Assembly: GCF_001864835.1 (NCBI RefSeq)
Contig: NZ_MJGI01000005.1
Span: 1-40,883, forward strand
Source of the DNA: Curtobacterium sp. MCBA15_001
Lineage (GTDB): Bacteria > Actinomycetota > Actinomycetes > Actinomycetales > Microbacteriaceae
DNA length: 40,883 bases
Reading direction: 5' to 3'
In this document: positions 1 to 8,100 of the stretch, in pieces
Numbering within the stretch: the stretch's first letter is position 1
Layout of the letters: each line of letters begins with the position of its first letter
Notes under the pieces: model-generated
What the model was told of the DNA's origin: nothing
Seen by the model: only the letters and a program-made list of their open reading frames with translations
Databases searched by the model: none
Position numbers and translations under genes: made by a program

Positions 1-32
1 ACCGGGCCTCCAGGCGGTTCCGTTCGCCGCCG

Positions 33-1010
33 CTACGGCGTCAGCAGCAGCTTGCCGATGACCTCGCCGCCCGCGATCCGACGGTGGGCCTCGCCCGCCT
101 GGGCGAGCGGCAGCACCGCGTCGACCACGGGCCGGACGCTGCCGTCCTCGACGAAGGGCCAGACGTGCTCGCGGACCGCGGCGACGATCGCGGCCTTCTC
201 GGCGAGCGGCCGGGCACGCAGCGTGGTGCCGCTGATCGTGGCGCGTTGCTGCATCATGAGGCCGAACGGCAGGGTCGCCTCGGAGCCGCTGCCCGCCGCG
301 ATCACGGCGAGGTGTCCGTTCGGCGCCAGGACCTCCAGGTTCCGCTGCAGGTAGGCGGGCCCGACCACGTCGAGCACCACGTCCACGCCGACGCCGTCCG
401 TGAAGTCGCGCGCCCGGGCGACGAAGTCCTCGGACCGGTGGTCGATCACCAGGTCCGCGCCGAGCTCGCGCGAGGCCGCGACCTTGCGGTCACCACCGGA
501 CGTCGCGACGACCCGTGCGCCGAGGGCCTTCGCCCAGAGCACCGCGTGCGAGCCCATGCCCCCGGTCCCGCCGTGCACCAGCAGTGTCTGCCCAGGACGG
601 AGCCCAGCGATCATGCCGATGTTCGAGTACACGGTGCACGCGGCCTCGGGGAGCGCGGCTGCCTGCACGAGGTCGAGCCCGTCGGGCACCGGGAGCAGCT
701 GCGACGCCGGGACGACCGCGAGCGACGCGTACCCGCCACCGGCCAACAGCGCGCAGACGCGGTCGCCGACGGACCAGCCCTCGACGTCCGGGCCGAGCGC
801 GCGGACCGTGCCGGAGACCTCGAGGCCCAGGACCTCGGACGCTCCGGGCGGCGGCGGGTAGTTGCCCTGGCGCTGCTGCAGGTCGGCGTTGTTCACGCCG
901 GCGGCGGCGACCTCGACCAGCACCTCGCCCCGGCCGGGTGTGGGGTCGGCCAGGTCGGACAGGGTCAGGACGGACTCGTCGCCGGGGGCGTCGAAGGTGA
1001 TGGCGTGCAT
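33..1010 (-). CDS. NAD(P)H quinone oxidoreductase, PIG3 family (zinc-free MDR)
   Basis: A 325-residue cytosolic medium-chain dehydrogenase/reductase expected to reduce quinones or other activated carbonyls with NADPH. The N-terminal GroES-like fold carries the NNADLQQRQGNYPPPPG segment (residues 40-56) typical of the PIG3 quinone reductases. The Rossmann fold shows the GGTGGMG nucleotide loop at 147-153. The cysteine and histidine zinc ligands of classical alcohol dehydrogenases are absent. The reading frame stays open upstream to 1328, but the homologous protein begins at the ATG at 1008-1010, so I chose that start. A GAGGG lies only 2 nt before the ATG, which is poor Shine-Dalgarno spacing. 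The upstream DNA is occupied by a truncated gene on the other strand, so the native promoter may have been lost. Family assignment is firm; the substrate is unknown. Confidence 0.9.
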   Translation of the reverse strand: MHAITFDAPGDESVLTLSDLADPTPGRGEVLVEVAAAGVNNADLQQRQGNYPPPPGASEVLGLEVSGTVRALGPDVEGWSVGDRVCALLAGGGYASLAVVPASQLLPVPDGLDLVQAAALPEAACTVYSNIGMIAGLRPGQTLLVHGGTGGMGSHAVLWAKALGARVVATSGGDRKVAASRELGADLVIDHRSEDFVARARDFTDGVGVDVVLDVVGPAYLQRNLEVLAPNGHLAVIAAGSGSEATLPFGLMMQQRATISGTTLRARPLAEKAAIVAAVREHVWPFVEDGSVRPVVDAVLPLAQAGEAHRRIAGGEVIGKLLLTP

Positions 1011-1341
1011 GCCCTCGACGCTACGCGGCGCCGGACGCGGACCCTGTGCGCCGTCCGTGTCGAGCGAGCTCCAGTCGCAGATGTCGACGATCCAGAGCGA
1101 CCCGACCACCGCGGTCGCGAAGCTCAAGGAGTTCGACGCCAAGCTCAAGACGGCCACCGACGAGGTCACGAACCCGGACGTCCACGACGCGGCGAACGGT
1201 TTCGAGGGCTCGTTCTCGAAGCTCGTCACGCAGCTCGAGGCCTTCGCGAAGGACCCGCAGTCGGCGGACTCGGCCGCGCTGCAGTCGTCGATCTCCGACG
1301 TGCAGCAGTCGACCCAGGACATGAGCAAGGTCTGCGGCTGA
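1009..1341 (+). pseudogene. 5'-truncated remnant of a secreted helical (lipo)protein
   Basis: The frame from about 1042 to the TGA at 1339-1341 reads like a genuine protein: an alternating charged and polar helical sequence (DPTTAVAKLKEFDAKLK and onward) with cysteines near each end (CAPSV and SKVCG) that could form a disulfide. This is the usual C-terminal part of small exported Microbacteriaceae lipoproteins. The N-terminus is wrong: the first available ATG (1009) overlaps the start codon of the divergent reductase, and it yields a short basic stretch with no signal peptide or lipobox. I infer that a deletion or rearrangement near 1011-1045 removed the signal peptide and promoter. A terminator hairpin still follows it. 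An alternative is a short cytosolic ORF of 110 residues; I consider that less likely. Confidence 0.5.
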
Positions 1342-1357
1342 CCGCAGCAGATCGCAC

Positions 1358-1399
1358 GACGCGCCCCGGGCCTCCAGGACAGGAGGCTCGGGGCGCGTC
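1358..1399. terminator. Bidirectional terminator, 18-bp stem
   Basis: Arms 1358-1375 and 1382-1399 pair over 18 positions with one mismatch around a 6-nt loop. It lies between convergent genes. The loop and right arm contain the GGACAGGAGGC motif that recurs in the 46-bp palindromes of this window. Confidence 0.75.
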
Positions 1400-1416
1400 G
1401 CGTCCGCGGGCTGCGG

Positions 1417-2295
1417 TCAGGCCGTGGCGGCCTGGGACCGGTCGAGCCGGTCCACCTCCTCGGGGCGGAGCTTGACGGTGGCCGCCGTCACGGAGTCCAG
1501 GATCGACTGTGGCCGCGAGGCCCCCGGGATCGGGATGACGACGTCGCTCTTGGCGAGCTCCCACGCCAACGCGACGACCTGGGGCGTGACGCCGTGGTCC
1601 CGTGCCACCGTCGCGAAGTCCTGGAACGTCGAGCCGAGGTCCGACGCGCCGGCGATGCCGCCGAGCGGGCTCCACGGCAGGAACGCGATGCTCATCTCGT
1701 CGCAGAGGTCGAGCTCGGCCTGACTCGACCGGAACGCCGGTGAGTACTGGTTCTGCACCGACACCAGGCGGCCGTCGAGCACCTCGTTCGCCTGCCGGAT
1801 CTGGTCCACGTCGGCGTTGGAGATCCCGGCCATCCGGATGACGCCCTCGTCGAGCAGCTCGGCGAGCGCCCCGATCGAGTCCGCGTAGGGGACCGCCGGG
1901 TCCGGGCGGTGGAACTGGTACAGGCCGATCGCCTCGACGCCGAGTCGCTTCGCCGACGCCTTCGCCGCCTGCTTCAGGTAGGCGGGGTCGCCGTTCTGCG
2001 CCCAGGCGCCGGCTTCGGGCCGCAGGTGCCCGCCCTTCGTGGCGATGAGGACCGCGTCGGTGTCGCCGTGGTACTCGCGGACCGCACGGCCGATGAGCTC
2101 CTCGTTGTGGCCGACCTCGTCGTGGGCGGCCAGGTGGTAGGCGTCTGCGGTGTCGATGAGGGTGACGCCCGCTTCGAGGGCGGCGTGGATCGTGGCGATC
2201 GACCGCCGTTCGTCGGGTCGTCCCTCGATGGACATGGGCATCCCGCCGAGGCCGATCGCGCTGACGTCGGTGTCGCCGATGGTTCGCTGCTTCAT
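1417..2295 (-). CDS. Aldo/keto reductase
   Basis: A 292-residue NADPH-dependent oxidoreductase of the aldo/keto reductase superfamily, a single (alpha/beta)8 barrel in the cytosol. The catalytic tetrad is intact: Asp48 and Tyr53 in IDTADAY, Lys87 in ATKGG and His129 in QFHRPDP. The C-terminal IPIPGASRP segment is the cofactor phosphate-binding region. Length is normal for the YdbC/AKR11-like bacterial group. It is on the same strand as the FAD monooxygenase upstream, 64 bp away, and could be co-transcribed. There is no convincing Shine-Dalgarno before the ATG at 2293-2295, although no better start exists. The physiological aldehyde or ketone cannot be read from sequence. Confidence 0.92.
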   Translation of the reverse strand: MKQRTIGDTDVSAIGLGGMPMSIEGRPDERRSIATIHAALEAGVTLIDTADAYHLAAHDEVGHNEELIGRAVREYHGDTDAVLIATKGGHLRPEAGAWAQNGDPAYLKQAAKASAKRLGVEAIGLYQFHRPDPAVPYADSIGALAELLDEGVIRMAGISNADVDQIRQANEVLDGRLVSVQNQYSPAFRSSQAELDLCDEMSIAFLPWSPLGGIAGASDLGSTFQDFATVARDHGVTPQVVALAWELAKSDVVIPIPGASRPQSILDSVTAATVKLRPEEVDRLDRSQAATA

Positions 2296-2359
2296 CTGCC
2301 CAGCATGCGCCGACGGTCCCGGGGTCGTTCAGGATCGGAACGCGGCCCCTGCCGCGAGG

Positions 2360-3610
2360 TCATGGCCGACGTGCCCAGGCGGGGGCGTGCTCGGGGAGCG
2401 GGCCGAAGGCGATGCCCCGCGCGTAGAGCCCACGCACCGGCGGCACGTGTTCGGCCAGCAGCGCGGGCAGCATCGGCGGGCCGTCCTGCAGCCGTCCGGC
2501 GAACGCGCGCTCGAACACGACCCGGTGCAGGAACCGCTGGGCGCCCTGGACGATCACCGCCGGGGGCATCCGGCGGCGCTGCACCGCGGCCAGCGCGTGG
2601 CTCAGCGCACGTCCGCGGACCCCGCCCGTGATCGCCGGGGCCAGGATCGCCGCCGTGGCGACGGCGTCCTGCACCGCCAGGTTGATGCCGACACCGCCGG
2701 CAGGCGACATCGCGTGCGCCGCGTCACCGATGCAGAGCAGCCCCGGACGCCACCAACGACGGAGCCGGTCCGTCCGGACGTCGAGCACGTGCACGTCGTC
2801 CATCGACGCGAGCGAGTCCATGCGGTCCGCGAACGACGGTCGGACCCGCGCAATCCTGGCGCGGAACGCCGCGATGCCCTCGGCGCGGAGTGCCGCATCG
2901 GAGCCCTTCGGCGCGAAGTACGCGACCTGGTGGTAGTCCGGCCGCGGGAAGCTCAGCACGACGTCGGTGCCCTGGAACGCCGGGACCAGCGCCGTCTCGG
3001 CGTCGCCGGCGCGCTTCGGCAGGCGGAACCACCACGTGTCGAAGGGCACCGGGAAGCTCGGCGGCCGGAGCCCCGCCGCCGCCCGCAGCACCGATCCCCG
3101 GCCGTCGCAGGCGATGACGACCTCGGCGCGGAGCTCCTCGGGTTCGTCCGGCCCGTGGCGAGGGTGCAGGTGGACGCCGGTGACGAGGCCGTCCTCCACG
3201 ATCAGGTCGGTGGCGGACCGCCCCATCACGATGTCGAAGGTGGGCTCCTCGCGCGCGGCGTCGACGAGCATCGCGAGCAGGTCCCACTGCGGCACCATCG
3301 CGACGTGGTCGTACGGGGGCCGCAGCCGCGAGAAGTCGCCGAGCCGCACGGTCGTCCCGTCAGCGCGTGGCAGCGAGAAGTCGTCGAGGCGGCTCTGCGG
3401 GATGCGACGGAACCGGTCGCCGAGCCCGAGCTCGTCGAGCAACCGGATCGTGGAGGCGTGCACGGTGTCGCCGCGGAAGTCCCGGTTGAAGTCGTCGTGC
3501 CGCTCGACGACCCGCACGGCGATCCCGGCGCGGGCCAGCAGCAGGCCGAGGACCACCCCGGCCGGTCCGCCTCCCACGACCGCCACGGTCGTCCGGCTCA
3601 CCTGCACCAT
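2360..3610 (-). CDS. FAD-dependent monooxygenase (PF01494 type)
   Basis: A 416-residue flavoprotein of the aromatic-hydroxylase group, which uses NAD(P)H and O2 to hydroxylate or epoxidise a small molecule. Visible marks are the ADP-binding GGGPAG at 13-18, the central DG motif (ACDGRGS, about 167-173) and the GD motif GDAAHAMSPAGGVGIN starting at Gly295, which contacts the FAD ribityl chain. The open frame continues upstream to 3652, but the family N-terminus begins with the MVQVSRTTVAVVGGG region, so the ATG at 3608-3610 is preferred. A long palindrome (3652-3697) separates it from the next minus-strand gene upstream, so it probably has its own promoter. The substrate is unknown. Confidence 0.88.
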   Translation of the reverse strand: MVQVSRTTVAVVGGGPAGVVLGLLLARAGIAVRVVERHDDFNRDFRGDTVHASTIRLLDELGLGDRFRRIPQSRLDDFSLPRADGTTVRLGDFSRLRPPYDHVAMVPQWDLLAMLVDAAREEPTFDIVMGRSATDLIVEDGLVTGVHLHPRHGPDEPEELRAEVVIACDGRGSVLRAAAGLRPPSFPVPFDTWWFRLPKRAGDAETALVPAFQGTDVVLSFPRPDYHQVAYFAPKGSDAALRAEGIAAFRARIARVRPSFADRMDSLASMDDVHVLDVRTDRLRRWWRPGLLCIGDAAHAMSPAGGVGINLAVQDAVATAAILAPAITGGVRGRALSHALAAVQRRRMPPAVIVQGAQRFLHRVVFERAFAGRLQDGPPMLPALLAEHVPPVRGLYARGIAFGPLPEHAPAWARRP

Positions 3611-3651
3611 GCGCCCGACGGTACGCCGCGAGCCGTCGACGGTCCCACCCA

Positions 3652-3697
3652 CCGGACAGGAGGCTCGTGGCGGGCCCGCCCCGCGCCTCCTGTCCGG
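3652..3697. repeat. 46-bp palindromic element (likely terminator), copy 1
   Basis: Perfect 13-bp outer arms (3652-3664 and 3685-3697, CCGGACAGGAGGC and its complement), continuing inward to a GGCGGGCCCGCC core; 21 of 23 positions pair. It lies 27 bp after the end of the minus-strand membrane-protein gene. It is nearly the same length and sequence as the element at 23210-23255. Confidence 0.8.
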
Positions 3698-3724
3698 CGC
3701 ATGCCGGCGAGCGTGTGCCGGGCG

Positions 3725-4174
3725 TCAGGCGATGCTGCTGCTCGACCCGCTGCCACCGGCCGCGCCGCCGTCGGCGACACCCGCGAAGACGACCCCGCCC
3801 CACGTGATGCACGCGATCGCCAGGACGAAGCCGATCGCCGCGATCCACCACGACGTGCGCCGACGGATCCACGCGCCGATCGCCAGCACGACCGTGGCGA
3901 CCCCGACCACGAAGGCCCCGCCCACGGCGATGGCCGCACCGCCGACGTACCCGCCGGGCGTGCAGCCGGCCGCGGCGTCGCACGAGGCGGTGGCGGAGAT
4001 CGTCACGATCAGGGCGACGACCGCGGTGATGATCGTCAGGAGTGCGCCGAAGACCAGCAGCAGCACCGTGGAGATGCGGTCCGCGAGCTTGCCCGGCGGG
4101 AAGAGCGTCGTCGCGCCGCGCTGCCACTCGGACGGTGTGGGCTGCGCGCCGGGTTCGGGTGCTGACCAGGTCAT
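3725..4174 (-). CDS. Small integral membrane protein, function unknown
   Basis: A 149-residue protein I do not recognise. It has an N-terminal soluble stretch of about 33 residues, then hydrophobic segments at roughly 34-63, 76-103 and 108-134. Cys65 and Cys71 fall in the short loop between the first two segments and could form an extracytoplasmic disulfide. The C-terminus is a Gly/Ser-rich tail ending in SSSSIA. An AGGG lies about 8 nt before the ATG. The gene begins 9 bp after the stop of the CitE-like lyase gene, so the two are very likely co-transcribed, but no functional link is evident. A long palindrome follows the stop. Confidence 0.75.
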   Translation of the reverse strand: MTWSAPEPGAQPTPSEWQRGATTLFPPGKLADRISTVLLLVFGALLTIITAVVALIVTISATASCDAAAGCTPGGYVGGAAIAVGGAFVVGVATVVLAIGAWIRRRTSWWIAAIGFVLAIACITWGGVVFAGVADGGAAGGSGSSSSIA

Positions 4175-4183
4175 GGCGGGTCC

Positions 4184-5056
4184 CTACCGTGCCTCGACGC
4201 CGAAGGCCTCGGCGAGTCGCTGGATCTTCTGGGCCCGGCCGAGGCGGGGCAGGTCGGAGCCGTCGCGGATGACGCGGCCGCGGGCCTCGAAGTCGTCGAG
4301 GAAGTCCTGCGCCCACGCGACGTCGGTCGGGGTGGGGGAGATGACCTCGTTGATGACGGGGAGCTGCTCGGTGTCCAGGCAGAGCTTGCCGGTCAGGCCG
4401 AGCGAGACCGCCACCTGGGACTGCTCGCGCAGGATCGGGTGCGACGAGCCGACCGTCGGGCCGTCGATCGGGCCGGGCAGGTCGCCGACCCGGGACGCCA
4501 CGACGAGCTTCGACCGCGGGTACGCCATCGCGAGCGTGTCGGCCGAGGTGCCGGTGTCGCGGCGGTAGTCACCGCTGCCGAAGGCCAGGCGGAACGCGCC
4601 CTGCGCCTTCGCGATGCTCGTCGCCTCCTCGATGCCGACGGCCGACTCGACGAGCGCGATCACCGGCGTCTGGCCACCGAGTCGGTGCCAGGTGTCCGTG
4701 ACCTGGGCAGGGCTCTCGGTCTTGGCGAGCATCACGCCCTGCAGACCGGGCAGGCCGCGCAGCTCCTCGACGTCGTCGGCCCAGAAGTCGGTGGTGACGT
4801 CGTTGATGCGGACCCAGGCGTCGCCGCCACCGGTCAGCCACTCCGCCACGGTCGAGCGGGCCGCTGGTTTCATCGCCGGGTCGACGGCGTCCTCGATGTC
4901 CAGGATCACCTGGTCGGCGCGGGACCGGGTGGAGGGCTCGAAGCGCTCGGAGGCGGTGCCGGACACGAGCAGCCACGAGCGCGAGATCTCGGCCGGGACC
5001 GATCGACGCCGGGACGGAGCGGTGGTGGGTGGGGCGGGTCGGTCGTCGATGGCCAT
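4184..5056 (-). CDS. HpcH/HpaI aldolase / citrate lyase beta-like (CitE family)
   Basis: A 290-residue TIM-barrel C-C lyase of the CitE/HpcH family, which cleaves or condenses acyl-CoA or 2-oxoacid substrates using Mg2+. Key positions visible: the ILDIEDAVDP strand (51-60), Arg83 in WVRIND, the metal ligand Glu137 in LVESAVG and Asp163 in FGSGDYRRDTG. An upstream in-frame ATG (5087-5089) would add 11 basic residues, but the MAIDDRP start at 5054-5056 is more plausible. No clear Shine-Dalgarno is present. The stop codon is 9 bp from the start of the next membrane-protein gene. No partner citrate-lyase subunits are nearby, so it is a stand-alone CitE-like enzyme; the substrate is unknown. Confidence 0.88.
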   Translation of the reverse strand: MAIDDRPAPPTTAPSRRRSVPAEISRSWLLVSGTASERFEPSTRSRADQVILDIEDAVDPAMKPAARSTVAEWLTGGGDAWVRINDVTTDFWADDVEELRGLPGLQGVMLAKTESPAQVTDTWHRLGGQTPVIALVESAVGIEEATSIAKAQGAFRLAFGSGDYRRDTGTSADTLAMAYPRSKLVVASRVGDLPGPIDGPTVGSSHPILREQSQVAVSLGLTGKLCLDTEQLPVINEVISPTPTDVAWAQDFLDDFEARGRVIRDGSDLPRLGRAQKIQRLAEAFGVEAR

Positions 5057-5155
5057 GCCACGTTGGTACCACAGTCGGCGTGCGCGCACCGGCCGCGGGT
5101 GCGCCGGATCGGCCGAAACCTCGGTTCATTGCCAGAGAGACGGGACGCTTCCGCC

Positions 5156-5161
5156 TACAGT
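5156..5161 (+). promoter_or_regulatory. -10 box TACAGT of a leaderless promoter
   Basis: TACAGT ends 8 nt before the GTG at 5169, leaving no room for a Shine-Dalgarno. No good -35 is visible. Confidence 0.5.
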
Positions 5162-5168
5162 GGGCCTT

Positions 5169-8100
5169 GTGTGGCGTGCGGACAGGGTGACGGACGGCGA
5201 GGGCGACGCGAACGACGACGTCCCGGCCGACCAGAACCGCGCGCCCGGGGGCGATGCGCACCACGCCGGTGCGCCCGAGGACCACCGCGACGAGCAGGAC
5301 GAGACGACGAGCAACACGGACGCCACGACCGACGACACCTCCGACGCGCTCCGCCCCGAGCTGCAGGTGACCAGCCCGCACGCGATCAGCCTGGGCGACC
5401 CGCGACTCACCGCGACGAACGCCGCCGAGCCGGTGTGGGACGCCTGGCGCGCCCAGCTGGCCGGCGTCGGTGGCTCCAGCCCGCTGGTGCACTTCGCGGA
5501 CCACCCCCGCGCCCGGATCGAGCTCTCCACGACCCACCCCGGCGGGCTCGCCCAGTTCATCACCGGCAAGACGACGCTGCTGTCGAGTCTTATCCGTGAC
5601 GAGGTCGCCCTGCGCGCCGCGCGGATCGCCGCCGGACACGTCGAGGCCAAGGGCACCGAGCTGTCCACCGTGCGCGGCATCGACGCCGTGCACCTCGGCA
5701 TCGGCATGGCCGACTGGAAGTCCGGCGACGAGCAGTTCCGCGGCCCGGTGCTGCTCCGTCCGCTCGCCATCCGCCGGCACGGGCGCGACTTCGAGGTCCG
5801 GCTGCTCGGCGAACCGGCGCTCAACCCGGCGCTGGCCGACGCCCTGCGCGAGCAGTTCGGCGTCACCCTCGACGCGCAGTCCTTCGTCGCCCTGGCGCAG
5901 CAGGACGGCTCGTTCACGCCGAACCCCGTCATCGACCGGCTCCGTGGCCTGACCGGGCACATCCCGGGCTTCTCCGTGCACGCCCGTCTGGTCGTGTCCA
6001 CCTTCGCCGAGGTCGCCTCCGGCCTGGTCGAGGACACCGAGGACCTCTCCCACCCGGTGCTCGACGCCCTCGCCGGCAACCCGAGCGCCAAGTGGCAGGT
6101 CGAGCAGTCGTACCGGCCGGTCGAGCAGACCCCGTCGGACGAGCGCAGCCCGGACACCGACACCCTGCTGCTCGACGCGGACGACGAGCAGGAGAACGTG
6201 ATCGCGCAGATCACGGCCGGCAACTCGATCGTCGTGAAGACCCTGCCCGGCACCGGTGGCACGCAGACCATCGTCAACGCGCTCGGCGGCCTGGTCGCCG
6301 CGAACAAGCGCGTCCTCGTGGTCAGCCCGCGCCGTGCCACGCTCCGGGGCATCGCGGCACGCTTCGGCGAGGTGCAGCTCCCCGGTGTCGCCGTCACCCC
6401 CGCGACCCTGCGCCGCGACGTGGTGCGCGCGATCGCCCGGAACGAGAAGTCGACGCGTCCGAACCTGCGCGAGGTCGACGACGCCCTGGTGCGCCTGCGC
6501 AAGGTCCTCACCGACTACCGCGGCGGCCTGACCCGCACCGACCCCGACTTCGGCGTCAGTGTGCTCGACTGCCTGGTCGAGCTCTCGCGGCTGTCGCTGC
6601 TGCCGGTCCCGCCGTCGACGACTGCCCGGCTCTCCAAGCAGTCCGTCAGCGCGATGGTGCACGGGCGCTCCCGCGTCGCCGAGACCATGGTCAGCGCGGC
6701 CAACCTCGGCGAGTTCCGCTACGGCCCGGACGACTCGCCCTGGTACGGCGCGAAGTTCGGCTCGAGCGACGGCGCCCACCGTGCGCACAAGATCGCGAAG
6801 GACCTGCACGGCGGCGCGCTGCCGACCCTGCTCCAGCGCGCGCACGAGCTCATCGCGACGACCCGCATGCGGCAGTTCACGACGATCAACGAGCTCGGCA
6901 TCTACCTGCGCCTGCTCACCGAGATCCGCGACACGCTCGACCGCTTCCTGCCCGTCGTGTTCGACCGCTCGGTGTCCGAGCTCGTCGCCGCGACGGCACC
7001 CCGCGGCGAGGGCGCCCCGATGTCGAGCACCAACCGTCGTCGACTCAAGAAGCTCGCGCGCGAGTACGTCCGTCCGGGCGTGCACGTGTCGGACCTGCAC
7101 GAGTCCCTGACCCGCGTGCAGCAGCAGCGGGTGCTCTGGCAGCGCTACGTCGCCGCCGGCGTCGCACCCGAGGTCCCGACCGGCATAGCCGACGTGCAGG
7201 TGCTGTTCTCGAACGTGGTCGAGGACCTCGCGCGGCTCGACGAACCGCTCGGTCGCACCAGCCGGGACGACCAGCTCGCGAACATGCCCGTGGACGAGCT
7301 CCTGCCGTACATCGGCTCGCTCGCGGCCGAGTCCGACGTCCTGCACAACCTGCAAGAGCGCACCGAGCTCATGCAGACCCTCCGCGACCTGCAGCTCGAA
7401 CCCCTCATCACCGACCTGGCGAACCGGCACGTGCCCGACACCCAGGTCCCCGCCGAGCTCGAACTCGCCTGGTGGCAGTCCGCGCTCGAGACGATGCTCG
7501 AGTCCGACCGGGCACTGCTCGGCGCGAACACGGACATGCTCGACCGGGTGGAAGCCGACTTCCGGCTCGTCGACGACGCGCACGCGGCCGGTGTCTCGCA
7601 GGGCCTGGCGTGGCAGCTCGCCGAGAACTGGAAGGTCGGTCTCGTCGACTGGCCGGAAGAGGCGGCAGCGCTCAGGTCCCAGCTCAAGGACGGCGCGATC
7701 ACCTCGCGCCTGCTGCAGGACTCGGCGCCGCACCTGTCCCGGGCAATCGCACCCGTGTGGCTCGCCAGCCCGTACGAGGTCCCGCAGATCGCCGACACGA
7801 TGCCGTTCGACACGGTGATCCTGGTCGACGCCGGCGCGGTCACGATCGCCGAGACCGTCGACGCCGTCCGCCGTGCGCGCCAGACCGTCGTCTTCGGTGA
7901 CCCGGTCACGCAGACCCCGTCGCCGTTCCGCATCGCGGTCGACCCCGCGCACCGTGCCCTACAGGTCGACGAGGAGACCCTCGACGCCCTGCACGCCGAC
8001 TCCGCGCTCGCGAAGCTGTCGACCCTGCTGCCGACGCTGTCCCTCACCACCTCGTACCGCGCCGGCGGCGAGGACCTGGCCGAGCTCGTCAACCGCCGCT

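Noticed and set aside
4569..7952. Very long antisense open frame across the helicase-like gene
   Set aside because: Arg/Gly/Val-rich composition with no domain, a typical mirror frame of a high-GC gene on the other strand.
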